Source: Myxococcales bacterium (lineage in GTDB: Bacteria; Myxococcota; Myxococcia; Myxococcales; Myxococcaceae). Taken from it: a stretch of 64,000 nucleotides of DNA. A program made the position numbers and the translations under genes. The notes beneath the pieces were generated by a model. That model was given only the letters and a program-made list of their open reading frames with translations. It was not told where the DNA came from and did not search any database. This document shows positions 9,039 through 17,331 of this stretch, one piece after another; the first letter of the stretch is position 1; every line of letters starts with the position of its first letter. The DNA lies in NCBI GenBank assembly GCA_030681895.1, contig JAUXRI010000107.1:1-64000 (forward strand). Direction: 5' to 3'.

Positions 9039-9125
9039 GGGTGACGACACGACACGACACGGGTGACTGGCGCTTGCCGTGCGCTACGGTTCGCCGCGTT
9101 GAACTCTCCTCGAACGCCAACCACG

Positions 9126-10454
9126 GTGGCCGACAGCGCGGTGCAGCCCGCCCAACGCCGTCCCGTGCCCGGACTGCTCGTCGTCTTCAGCTGCGGCAAG
9201 GCTCGCTACCACCCCGTGGTGCTGCCCCGCGCCGGCACGATGACGGTGGGACGAAGTGACGTCGGTGGGCTCGACCTCGCCGACGAGAAGATGTCGACGC
9301 GGCACGCCGAGCTCAGCTGGGACGGCGCGTTTCACGTCACAGACCTCGGCAGCCGCAACGGCACGTTCCTCGACGGCGTGCAGGTCGACGGCTCGGTGAC
9401 GGCCGGCCCGCTCGCGGTGCTGCGCTTGGGGCAGACCCTTGCGCTGCTCCTCGCCGACGTGAGCCTCTTCTCGACGGGTGAGGTGTCGACCGAGGGCGGC
9501 GTCGTGGTGGGGCCGCGAATGCGCGCGGTGTTGAACGAGGTCGCGCTCGCGCGCCGCGAAGGCAGCCACCTGCTGGTGCGCGGTGAGAGCGGCGCCGGGA
9601 AGGAGCTGGTCGCGAAGGCCTTCCACGAAGCAGCGCCGCGGCCCGGTCCGCTGGTGACGTTCAACTGCGCCAACCTGCAGCCCGGGCTCGCCGAGGCGCG
9701 GCTCTTCGGCACCACGAAGGGCGCCTTCACCGAGGCGAAAGACAGCGCGGGCCTGTTCCTTCAAGCCGACAGCGGCGTGTTGTTCCTCGATGAGATTGCG
9801 GAGCTCGACGCGCAGGTGCAGGCGAAGCTGCTGCGGGCCGTCGAGACCGGCGAGGTGCAGCGCGTCGGCGACAGCGCCGTGAAGCACGTGAAGGTCGCGG
9901 TGGTGGCGGCCTCACACCAGTCGCTGCCGGAGCGCGTGAAGGCCGGCCTGTTTCGGAAGGACCTGCTCTTCAGGCTCAACCGGTTCGAGGTGCAGGTGCC
10001 GCCGCTGCGTGAGCGCCGCGAGGAGCTCCCCTGGCTGATGCAGCACGCGCTCGCGGGCCGGGCAGAGACGCTCCACGTGTCGCTCGTCGAGGCGGCGCTG
10101 CTGCGCGCGTGGCCGGGCAACGTCAGAGAGCTGATCAGCGCGACGCTGGCTGCCGCGACGCGCGCGCAGGCCGATGGCGGCGTGGTGAAGGCGAGCCACC
10201 TGGCTCCGGGCGCTGGTGTGGCCGACGAGCCTGACGCCGCCGCGCCGCCGATCGTCGTCACCACGGTTGTGGGGCGAACGAAGCCAGACGACCTCACGAA
10301 GGAAGAAGTGGTCGCCGCGCTGGAAGCGTCTGGTGGCAACGCGACCCTCGCGGCGAAGAAGCTGGGCCTGCACCGGACGCAGCTGAGCCGGTTGCGGAGC
10401 AAGTTCGGGCTCACTCAGCCGGACGCAGACCGAGACTCCGCTCGTTGTCGGTGA
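9126..10454 (+). CDS. FHA-domain enhancer-binding transcription regulator, altered GAFTGA loop
   Basis: 442 residues from the GTG at 9126; GTG at 9063 or TTG at 9099 are alternatives and no strong ribosome site decides. An FHA domain occupies about residues 20-105 (TVGRSD, STRHAEL, DLGSRNGTFLDG), which normally reads phosphothreonine. A sigma54-type AAA+ domain follows: Walker A GESGAGKE (~153), Walker B LFLDEI (~219), arginine region RLNRFEVQVPPLRER. A Fis-type helix-turn-helix ends the protein (NATLAAKKLGLHRTQLSRLR). The sigma54-contact loop, normally GAFTGA, reads GAFTEA (~199-204). This is a DNA-binding activator probably controlled by a Ser/Thr kinase. It is divergent from the 8951 gene and convergent with the FG-GAP gene. 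Confidence 0.85.
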   Translation: MADSAVQPAQRRPVPGLLVVFSCGKARYHPVVLPRAGTMTVGRSDVGGLDLADEKMSTRHAELSWDGAFHVTDLGSRNGTFLDGVQVDGSVTAGPLAVLRLGQTLALLLADVSLFSTGEVSTEGGVVVGPRMRAVLNEVALARREGSHLLVRGESGAGKELVAKAFHEAAPRPGPLVTFNCANLQPGLAEARLFGTTKGAFTEAKDSAGLFLQADSGVLFLDEIAELDAQVQAKLLRAVETGEVQRVGDSAVKHVKVAVVAASHQSLPERVKAGLFRKDLLFRLNRFEVQVPPLRERREELPWLMQHALAGRAETLHVSLVEAALLRAWPGNVRELISATLAAATRAQADGGVVKASHLAPGAGVADEPDAAAPPIVVTTVVGRTKPDDLTKEEVVAALEASGGNATLAAKKLGLHRTQLSRLRSKFGLTQPDADRDSARCR

Positions 10455-10481
10455 GCGGCTGAACTTCACGGTGCGCCGACG

Positions 10482-11675
10482 TCAGTCTGGGCCGACGCCG
10501 CTCCACAGGCGTACTTTCGTCACAGGCGTCGCGAGGAACGTCGCAGCCAGGTCCAACCGGCCATCACCCGTCAGGTCCACGACTTCGAGGTTGACGAGGT
10601 AGTTGTCAGTCTCCAGCCGTTGGACTTCCACGAACGAAGGCCAACCGCCTTGCCGGAGCACGACGATGCTTGAGGACGTCGGTGTGGACACGCCTGCGCC
10701 CCGAGCACACCCCAGGACAATCTCGGCGAGGCCATCGAGGTCGAGGTCTGCCACGCGCACCACTCCACAGCCGTTCACCGGAAGCGGCACCGGCGCATCG
10801 AAGCCGCCGTCGATCGCGTGGCGCAGCACGACGGGCGTTCCATACCTGCTCGACACCACGAGCTCCTGTCGCCCATCGCCGTCGACGTCGCCGGCCGCGA
10901 CCCGGTCGGGGGTCAGCCCTGGAGGAACGACCACCAGTCCCGGGCCAAACGGGCCGCTCGTTCTCGAGGCGAACAAGGTGACCCCTGCGAGGTACTGGCT
11001 TACCGCCACATCGGGACGCCCATCGGCGTCCATCGACGCGACGACGAGGTCGCTCGGCGAACTCGGGACCGGCCCGACGAGTTCGGGACGACCCACCCAC
11101 GGCTGGCCATCGAGCCCTGCGAGGAACCGGACCTCTGGGCCGGACACGGTCTGGTTCGCGACCACCACGTCCTTTCGCCCGTCGCCGTCGACGTCTGCCA
11201 CCTCGAAGGCCGTCACCCCGTACGTTCCAGCGTCGCCGGAGCTGGTCGCGATGGCCCGGTCCAGGAGGAACCCGCCGTCAGCCGCCTGCCGCAGAACCGT
11301 GAGTCCTTCACCCGGTACGAGCAAATCGACTCGTCCGTCGCGGTCGACGTCCATGGCCTGGATCTCCATGTAGCTGTCGACGGGGGCGTCGCCGCGGGCG
11401 AGCGTCGACCACGCTCCGTTCACCGCAGAGAGCACCCGCACCATCATCGGGTGCCCGACGGCCAGGTCCTGCACGCCATCGCGATTGAAGTCAGCCACCG
11501 CCAGCGAGAGGCCGTTGTCGTCGATGGCCTCTTCGGCGCCGTCGACGAAGGAGGCTGTCGCGCGCGGCCGAGCGGCACTGGGTGCCGGCGTGCACGCACC
11601 TGCGAGCGCCATCACCCCGATGGCAAGCACCGCGAGCGGCGAGAACCACCTTGCGTTGAACACACTTCGAGTCAC
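10482..11675 (-). CDS. FG-GAP/VCBS-repeat lipoprotein
   Basis: 397 residues from the GTG at 11675, chosen because it gives a proper lipoprotein signal (SPLAVLAIGVMALAGAC, Cys near residue 29) with GAGAGG upstream. Several FG-GAP-like units follow, each with a calcium-loop motif such as DFNRDGVQDLAV, DVDRDGRVDLLV, DVDGDGRKDVVV, DVDGDGRQELVV and DLTGDGRLDLAA. These fold as an integrin-type beta-propeller that binds calcium. The protein is expected on the outer membrane; its ligand is unknown. Its 3' end converges on the FHA regulator with 27 bases between. Confidence 0.85.
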   Translation of the reverse strand: MTRSVFNARWFSPLAVLAIGVMALAGACTPAPSAARPRATASFVDGAEEAIDDNGLSLAVADFNRDGVQDLAVGHPMMVRVLSAVNGAWSTLARGDAPVDSYMEIQAMDVDRDGRVDLLVPGEGLTVLRQAADGGFLLDRAIATSSGDAGTYGVTAFEVADVDGDGRKDVVVANQTVSGPEVRFLAGLDGQPWVGRPELVGPVPSSPSDLVVASMDADGRPDVAVSQYLAGVTLFASRTSGPFGPGLVVVPPGLTPDRVAAGDVDGDGRQELVVSSRYGTPVVLRHAIDGGFDAPVPLPVNGCGVVRVADLDLDGLAEIVLGCARGAGVSTPTSSSIVVLRQGGWPSFVEVQRLETDNYLVNLEVVDLTGDGRLDLAATFLATPVTKVRLWSGVGPD

Positions 11676-11756
11676 GCACCACCGGCCTCTCTGCCGTCCG
11701 ACTCTGCGGGACGATGGCAGGCGGGGCAAGGCGGGAGCAGACGCTTCGGGTCCTCT

Positions 11757-12398
11757 TCAGCGCTTGTACGTCCAGTGCCAGGGCTCACCCCGCACGTCGT
11801 TCACGAAGCCGTACTGGCGAGCATTGCGGGCCAGCCACTTGTACGCGCGGCTCGAGTAGCTGCCGACGCCGATGTCTGCCGAGAGGCCGCCCTGGTGGTT
11901 GCTGTAGCCCGGGCGCGCCGCGAGGTTGCCACGGCCCGCGCGGTATGCCGCGTACAGAGACTTCTGCTGCGCCATCGTGCGGAAGCCCGACACCATCGGC
12001 AGGCTCACGCCGGCGCGGCGTGCAGCAGCCTTCATCTTGTTGAACGAGGCCGCAGCGTCGCTGCGCATGTACTTGCCGTTGCCGACCGGCGCGACCGTGA
12101 TCTGCCGCGCCCGGCCGTTCACGTAGCCCGTCACGCGCTTTCCACCCGGAGCCGCCGACGGCCTGCTGACCGCGCTCGCGCCTGCCGGCTTCTTCCCGTC
12201 GGTGAGCAGCTTGTTCCAGGTGCGCGGGCCCACCACGCCGTCGGCGGCCAGCCCGTAGCGCTTCTGGTAGGCCTTCACCGCCTTCAGGGTGTTGTTGCCG
12301 AACGCGCCGTCGGCCGAGCCGGGGTTGAAGCCCGCGGCCTTGAGTTCACGCTGCAGCTGCACCACCTGGGTTCCACGGCTGTTGATTCGAAGGGTCAT
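11757..12398 (-). CDS. Peptidoglycan-binding VanY-type D-Ala-D-Ala carboxypeptidase
   Basis: 213 residues. Residues ~8-65 are a PG_binding_1 domain (VVQLQRELKAAGF, ADGVVGPRTWNKLL). Residues ~105-213 are a VanY/M15 zinc peptidase: SGFRTMAQQKSLY, the zinc motif SNHQGGLSADIG (His168, Asp175) and EPWHW (His208). M15 enzymes cut D-Ala-D-Ala or related peptide bonds in peptidoglycan. No signal peptide is present at the chosen ATG, so export by a non-Sec route, release on lysis, or an upstream start would be needed. The gene is divergent from the TPR-like gene at 12541. Confidence 0.88.
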   Translation of the reverse strand: MTLRINSRGTQVVQLQRELKAAGFNPGSADGAFGNNTLKAVKAYQKRYGLAADGVVGPRTWNKLLTDGKKPAGASAVSRPSAAPGGKRVTGYVNGRARQITVAPVGNGKYMRSDAAASFNKMKAAARRAGVSLPMVSGFRTMAQQKSLYAAYRAGRGNLAARPGYSNHQGGLSADIGVGSYSSRAYKWLARNARQYGFVNDVRGEPWHWTYKR

Positions 12399-12540
12399 GA
12401 TGCGCAGTTGTCGGACGCGCCGCGTTCTCGTCTTTCGCGAATGCTGCGAAGCGCGTTTACCCTGCGGCGTGCGTGCACCAGTGTCACGCCAGCGCGACAG
12501 TGCGAGCCCGCCGAAGTCCGCGAAGACACAGTGAGGTACG

Positions 12541-13494
12541 GTGCCGGTGATGACGGACGACGTGACGGGCGAGCTGGATGACGAGGCGCTCGACGCGCTC
12601 GACCCCATCGAAGAGGCCTGGTTCGCGCAGAACCTCGAGTCCGTCGAGCAGCTCGCGCGGGAGCGGCTGGCGGCCGACGCGAACGACTTTCAGGCCCACG
12701 CGTGGCTGGGCCTCGCCTTGTACCTTTCGAAGAAGACGGCGGCGGGTCAGCGCTCGCTCCAGACGGCCTTCGAGCTGATCAACGCCGCTGCGCTGAAGGC
12801 CGACGAAGAAGAGAAGGAAACGCTCTCGTGGGAGCGCCACGGCCTCGCCGACAAGCTCCTCGATTCGGTGCACGAGCTCCCGCTCCAGCTGTCTGCCGCG
12901 CAGTTCATCGTCGACGGCTTGAAGCTCGAGCACGCGCCCAGCCTTCGGTTGATGGTCGAAGACGTCGCCGAGCGTGAGGGCAACCCGGTGAAGGCCATGG
13001 CGGTGCTCAAACGCGCGCTCACCGCCGACGCGACCGACCCCGAGTCGCACTACCTCGCCGCGAGGCTGTTCGCCCGGCTGGGCAAGCGGCCCAACATGTT
13101 CGGCCACCTGAAGCGGGCGCTCGAGCACGCGGCCGGGAGCATCGCGGTGCGCACGCTCACCCGCTCCGAGCCCGACTTCGACGGCTTTCGGGAGGACGAG
13201 GAGTTCAAGACGCTCACCGACCCGCTCCCGACCGAGCCGGCGCTGCGCCGCCTCTACGCCGCGCTCGATGCTGGAGACCTCGCGCTGGTGGCCACGCTGG
13301 CTGCTGCCGCCGAGCCGACCGCGCAGAACCCGCTCGACGTGCTCTACCCGTACCGCGACGCCGCCGAGCAACTCCTCGAGACCGACGAGGCCGCGTGGAG
13401 CCCGACGCTCGAGCGCGTGCAGGCGGAGATCGAGCGCTGCGAAGAGGCTGATCAGCACAGCGCCGTCTACGCCCGGTTCTGCGGCGACCTGTGA
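12541..13494 (+). CDS. TPR-like cytoplasmic protein
   Basis: 317 residues from the GTG at 12541; GTG 12547 and ATG 12550 are in frame and GAGG at 12533-12536 fits the later ones as well. The sequence is acidic and helical, with helix pairs spaced like tetratricopeptide repeats (DFQAHAWLGLALYLSKKTAA, NPVKAMAVLKRALTADATD, DPESHYLAARLFARLGKRP). No signal peptide or membrane segment. The C-terminal ~90 residues (DPLPTEPALRRLYAALDAGD...) are a separate helical region. TPR proteins are scaffolds; no partner is evident. Confidence 0.7.
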   Translation: MPVMTDDVTGELDDEALDALDPIEEAWFAQNLESVEQLARERLAADANDFQAHAWLGLALYLSKKTAAGQRSLQTAFELINAAALKADEEEKETLSWERHGLADKLLDSVHELPLQLSAAQFIVDGLKLEHAPSLRLMVEDVAEREGNPVKAMAVLKRALTADATDPESHYLAARLFARLGKRPNMFGHLKRALEHAAGSIAVRTLTRSEPDFDGFREDEEFKTLTDPLPTEPALRRLYAALDAGDLALVATLAAAAEPTAQNPLDVLYPYRDAAEQLLETDEAAWSPTLERVQAEIERCEEADQHSAVYARFCGDL

Positions 13495-13725
13495 CGCGTG
13501 CCGTTCCCCACCGCGCCTGCGGTTGATCCAGGTCCAGCCCTGTTCACTCGCGTGCTCAATTGCTTTGACGGGAACCAGGACCAGTTCGTGAACGAGATCT
13601 TCCTGCCGGTCCACACGCCCGCAAGGCTCGCTTCTCGCTGCTGGAATTCGAACTGAAGCCGCGGAGATTCGACCGGGTTGACGTTGGCCCCGGGCTGCTG
13701 AGCGTCTCTCTGAAGGGAGGCCGTC

Positions 13726-14502
13726 ATGCATGGTGCCTCGCTGAGGTGGGGACCGCGTCGTTGGCCGCCGTCATGGGCGTGCGCGGGAGCCCTGGTCGTC
13801 CTGCTGCTGAGCGCCTCGTGCGGCCTGGTCTCCACCCGCTCCGCCACGACCTGTCCGAAAGACACCGTCCCCTGTGGCGACGGGTGCATTCCCCCAAAGG
13901 GTGTCTGTTGTGATGACGGCACGGGGAAGACGTCGAGCTACTGCACCAACCAGGCGACGGGCTGCATGGTGAACGACCGCGGCTGCCAGGCGGTCTTCCC
14001 TGCCGGAGTCACGGGGGCCTTCTGCTGCGGGTCGACTGGCTCCATCGGCTCCAATGACTGCCCCGAGGGCGAGCGCCACTGTGGCCTGCTCTGCCAGCCG
14101 AAGGACCGACCCTGTTGTGCGGAAGGCTCGACGGCAGAGGACTGTCCGACGGCGACGTATGACGACCAGGCGTGCACCCGCGTGCAGTCCTCCGGCTGGG
14201 TGCGCTGTGGCATGTGCCGCAGCCCCGTCCAGTGCGTCTCGTGTCCCCCGGGGAGATGCTGCTCTGGCGACCCGTGCAGCGACCTCTCTTGCGTCGTCGG
14301 AACAGCCTGCACCGGCGTCCCCACCGGAGCCGGCGGTGGCAGCGCTGGAAGCTGTTCGAAGGTCACCGCTGCCGGGTGCTGCGCGAGCGCCTCGGGCACC
14401 AGGACCACGGCCTGCGCCATCGCTCCGCCGTGCACGTGCCCGACCGGGACGACCTTCGTCCGGGTGCAGACCGACGGCAACACGCTGTGCGCGTGTCCGT
14501 AG
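13726..14502 (+). CDS. Cysteine-rich lipoprotein
   Basis: 258 residues with a strong ribosome site (GGGAGG, 5 bases before ATG). A basic n-region and hydrophobic core lead to the lipobox LSASC (Cys32). The mature part has more than 30 Cys, often as CC pairs (GVCCDDG, AFCCG, RPCCAEG, GRCCSG, AGCCASA), so it must be heavily disulfide-bonded outside the cytoplasm. A short Gly/Ser linker (GAGGGSAGS) separates the last Cys cluster. It resembles small Cys-rich lipoproteins common in myxobacteria; no function is known. The 231 bases upstream show no other feature. Confidence 0.75.
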   Translation: MHGASLRWGPRRWPPSWACAGALVVLLLSASCGLVSTRSATTCPKDTVPCGDGCIPPKGVCCDDGTGKTSSYCTNQATGCMVNDRGCQAVFPAGVTGAFCCGSTGSIGSNDCPEGERHCGLLCQPKDRPCCAEGSTAEDCPTATYDDQACTRVQSSGWVRCGMCRSPVQCVSCPPGRCCSGDPCSDLSCVVGTACTGVPTGAGGGSAGSCSKVTAAGCCASASGTRTTACAIAPPCTCPTGTTFVRVQTDGNTLCACP

Positions 14503-14520
14503 CCGGAGTCCCTCGACGCC

Positions 14521-17280
14521 TCAGGGCAGGCACGCCGCCGAGGTGGTGATGACGAGCTGCTGCCGTGGCCGTGGCGCGCTCGTGGTCGTGAAGCGCACCG
14601 CGTTCTGCACCGTGTCGAAGGACCAGGTCTGCGCCGTCTGGGGAATCGTCACGCCATCGACGGTGACCGAGACCGGGACCTGCGGGTCGACCGCGGTCTG
14701 CAGGAACCACGTCTGGCGCCGGCCGAAGAGCGGCTCAGCGACGTGCTCCAGGGTCGCGTGCCAATTCGCCGTGCAGATCTCATCGAGCACGCCGTTGCCC
14801 GGCGTGATGAGCGCCCCGTAGCGCGTGGTGTCAGCCGCGCCGTCGTAGAGACAGCTCGACGGCGGCGCCACCAGCGTGGCCAGGAGCCCGTGCGCGCTGA
14901 AGCGGTTCGGGTCGGCCTTCACGCGGCGGAGTAGCTCGAGGGAGTGCGCGGCTGGCAACGACGACTGGTCGGGCGCGTCGCTCACGAACCACACGGCGAG
15001 CGACGCGTCGTGTCGCAAGAAGCCGGTGTTCGGAGCCTGGGTCAGCTGCGGAGGCCGCAGCGCGAGCGCCGACGTCGCGAGGCCTGCCTCGGTGGCGCCG
15101 CCGTTGACGCCCACCGAGACGAGCGCGGCGAACGCCTGACGGAACGGCGTGGTGCGCGGCGTGAGGAACGACGTCGGCCCGACCGCCCGGAGCGAGCCGA
15201 AGTCAGCCTGGTCGGTGGTGGTGACGCCGAAGTGAAAGTCGACGCCACCGTCGAAGGCGAAGCCGAAGAGCGCGCCGGGGTTGGTGGTGAGGCCCAGGTG
15301 CCTGTCAGCCATGCTGCACGAGTTGTCGAGCACCAGCAGCACGTCGGTCTTCGAAGGCACGGTGAAGCCCGCGACGTTCACGGGTGAGCCGCCGGTGCCG
15401 CTCAAGGCGATGGTCTGGGCGCCGTTGCTCGAGGTGATGGTGAGCGTCGCGGTGTCGGGGCCCAGGTTGAGCGGCCGGTAGCTGACGGTGAACGACGCGC
15501 TGAGGCCGAGGCCGAGCGCGAGCGGAAGGGTGGGCAGCGAGCCCAGCTGGAACTCGGGGCCTGGCGTCAGGGCGATGTCGGTGATCTGCGTGCTGAAGCA
15601 GGTGTTGGTGATGCGAATGGTGCGCGAGAGCGCGCGGCACGACGGGGCGACGTTGCCGAAGTCGACCGCTTCTTCCGACACGACGAGGCACGGCGACGGT
15701 GGCACGCACTGCCCGCCCTGGCACGAGAAGCCAGCGCTGCACGCGCGACAGACGGAGCCTCCGGTGCCGCAGGTCTGCGCGAGCTGTGCGGTGTGGCGTA
15801 CGCAGGTGGTGGCGTTCGAGCAGCAGCCATCGGGACAGGTGCGCTCGTCACAGAACGTGGCGCCCGCGCAGACGCCGCCGACGCAGCTCGCGCCAGTCGG
15901 GCACGCGTCACAGCTCGCGCCGTTGATGCCGCACACCGCGGAGGTCTGCGTCGCGGCCGGGAAACAGGTGGTGTTGACGCAGCACCCGTCGCACGTGAGG
16001 AAGTTGCAGGGCAGCTGCTCGCACTGCCCCTGCCGACACCACTGGCCGGCACTGCACTGCGTGCACGCCGCCATCGCAGACCCGCAGGTCGCGTTCGTCT
16101 GAAACCGCGGCACGAAGGTGATGACCGAGCTGGCCGGCCAGTTCGCGGTCGTGCACGAGCCGGTGGTCGTCGAGCACTGGAGCGCCGAGAGTCCCTCTCC
16201 GCGCGCGCGCTGAAGGCCGACCGAGCCTGACGCGCTGGCGGGAACCGCGGTGCCGTAGCTGAACCGAATGACGCCAGTGCTCTCGAACAAGGTGACCTGC
16301 ATCGACACGCGAGACGTCGTGCTCGGGAGCGCCGCGTCGAAGAACTCGAAGGTCGCCGCTCGCGTGGGTGCCGTGCCCGAGACGCGCCACGAGTAACGGG
16401 TGGTGATCGACGGCGCGAACGAGTCCCACCAGGGGGCGATGAACGCGGCAGGCGCGAACATGCTGGTGTGAGGAATCGCCTGGTTCAGCGAGACGTCGGG
16501 GGCGGTGGTGCCCATGAGGAGGTAGCCGTTCCGAGACAGCGCGACCTCTCGCACCGGCTGTCCGTAGAAGTCGAAGTCGAACGGCAACGTGACCGAGGTG
16601 CTGCTCGAGCCGACGAGGTTCGCGCCGCCCACCAGCGGCTGAAAACCTGCCGGCGTGGGACCGATGACGCGGTAGGCGAGCGACCCGGCCGTCGTGACAC
16701 AGGCTCCTGACTGGTCGCAGCAGCCAGCGTCGCAGGCGCACGCCGAGCCACCTGCAGCTCCACCAGCCGTCGCGGATCCACCGGCAGTCGCAGTTCCACC
16801 GGCCGTCGCAGTTCCACCCGCAGTCGCGGATCCACCCGCTGTCGCGGATCCACCGGCCGTCGCGGATCCACCGGCTGTCGCGGATCCACCTGCCGTCGCA
16901 GTTCCACCAGCCATTGCGGATCCACCAGCCGTCGCAGTTCCACCAGCCATTGCGGATCCACCAGCCGTCGCGGATCCACCAGCCGTCCCAGTTCCACCAG
17001 CCGTCGCGGATCCACCAGCCGTCGCGGCGCCACCCGCCGTCGCGCTCCCGCCACCCGTGGCATTCGCGAACGTGCAGAGCCCGATGACGCACGTGCTCGT
17101 CGAGTCACACTGCCGGCACGCGTTGCCACGTTCACCGCAGTGCAGGTCCGTCACTCCGGCCTGACACGTTCCGCTCGAGTCGCAGCAGCCAACACAGGTC
17201 GACGGCCCGCAGGGTGCCAGCGTCGTCGGCGGAGAACACGAAACCATCAGCAGCAGCGTTGCAACCAGGGCCGAGCGCAT
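14521..17280 (-). CDS. Cys-rich repeat lipoprotein with choice-of-anchor and VWA-like domains
   Basis: 919 residues from the ATG at 17280 (AGAAGG upstream), giving lipobox LMVSC (Cys15). In order: a Cys module of pattern C..STCVGCCD..GTCQAG (~20-70); a Gly/Ala/Thr/Ser linker of 17 hexapeptides (~76-177); a beta-rich region (~190-400) with CWS-like strands; three further Cys modules (TCDGCCVN, TCPDGCCSN, and a C-x-A-C pair); an ASH/HYDIN-like 'choice-of-anchor D' domain (~530-635, VDFGNVAPSCRALSRTIRI); and a C-terminal VWA-like domain with a MIDAS-like DNSCS. Likely a surface adhesin or ligand-binding protein. The N-terminal Cys module recurs in the lipoprotein at 55412-56647. Confidence 0.8.
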   Translation of the reverse strand: MRSALVATLLLMVSCSPPTTLAPCGPSTCVGCCDSSGTCQAGVTDLHCGERGNACRQCDSTSTCVIGLCTFANATGGGSATAGGAATAGGSATAGGTGTAGGSATAGGSAMAGGTATAGGSAMAGGTATAGGSATAGGSATAGGSATAGGSATAGGTATAGGTATAGGSATAGGAAGGSACACDAGCCDQSGACVTTAGSLAYRVIGPTPAGFQPLVGGANLVGSSSTSVTLPFDFDFYGQPVREVALSRNGYLLMGTTAPDVSLNQAIPHTSMFAPAAFIAPWWDSFAPSITTRYSWRVSGTAPTRAATFEFFDAALPSTTSRVSMQVTLFESTGVIRFSYGTAVPASASGSVGLQRARGEGLSALQCSTTTGSCTTANWPASSVITFVPRFQTNATCGSAMAACTQCSAGQWCRQGQCEQLPCNFLTCDGCCVNTTCFPAATQTSAVCGINGASCDACPTGASCVGGVCAGATFCDERTCPDGCCSNATTCVRHTAQLAQTCGTGGSVCRACSAGFSCQGGQCVPPSPCLVVSEEAVDFGNVAPSCRALSRTIRITNTCFSTQITDIALTPGPEFQLGSLPTLPLALGLGLSASFTVSYRPLNLGPDTATLTITSSNGAQTIALSGTGGSPVNVAGFTVPSKTDVLLVLDNSCSMADRHLGLTTNPGALFGFAFDGGVDFHFGVTTTDQADFGSLRAVGPTSFLTPRTTPFRQAFAALVSVGVNGGATEAGLATSALALRPPQLTQAPNTGFLRHDASLAVWFVSDAPDQSSLPAAHSLELLRRVKADPNRFSAHGLLATLVAPPSSCLYDGAADTTRYGALITPGNGVLDEICTANWHATLEHVAEPLFGRRQTWFLQTAVDPQVPVSVTVDGVTIPQTAQTWSFDTVQNAVRFTTTSAPRPRQQLVITTSAACLP
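16750..17055. repeat. 18-bp tandem minisatellite, 17 units
   Basis: Seventeen consecutive 18-bp units encode the hexapeptide A-G-G-[ST]-A-[TM] in the lipoprotein at 14521-17280. Units differ at few positions, mostly the first linker Ser/Thr codon. It keeps frame at any copy number, so linker length can change without disrupting the gene. Confidence 0.9.
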
Positions 17281-17331
17281 GGCGCCTTCTATCGCGGAGG
17301 CGTTCACTTCGGCGCGAGCCCTCGAGGCGGC

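Noticed and set aside
16750..17055. Tandem 18-bp repeats as a possible CRISPR array
   Set aside because: Units are directly adjacent with no unique spacers and encode an in-frame protein linker.
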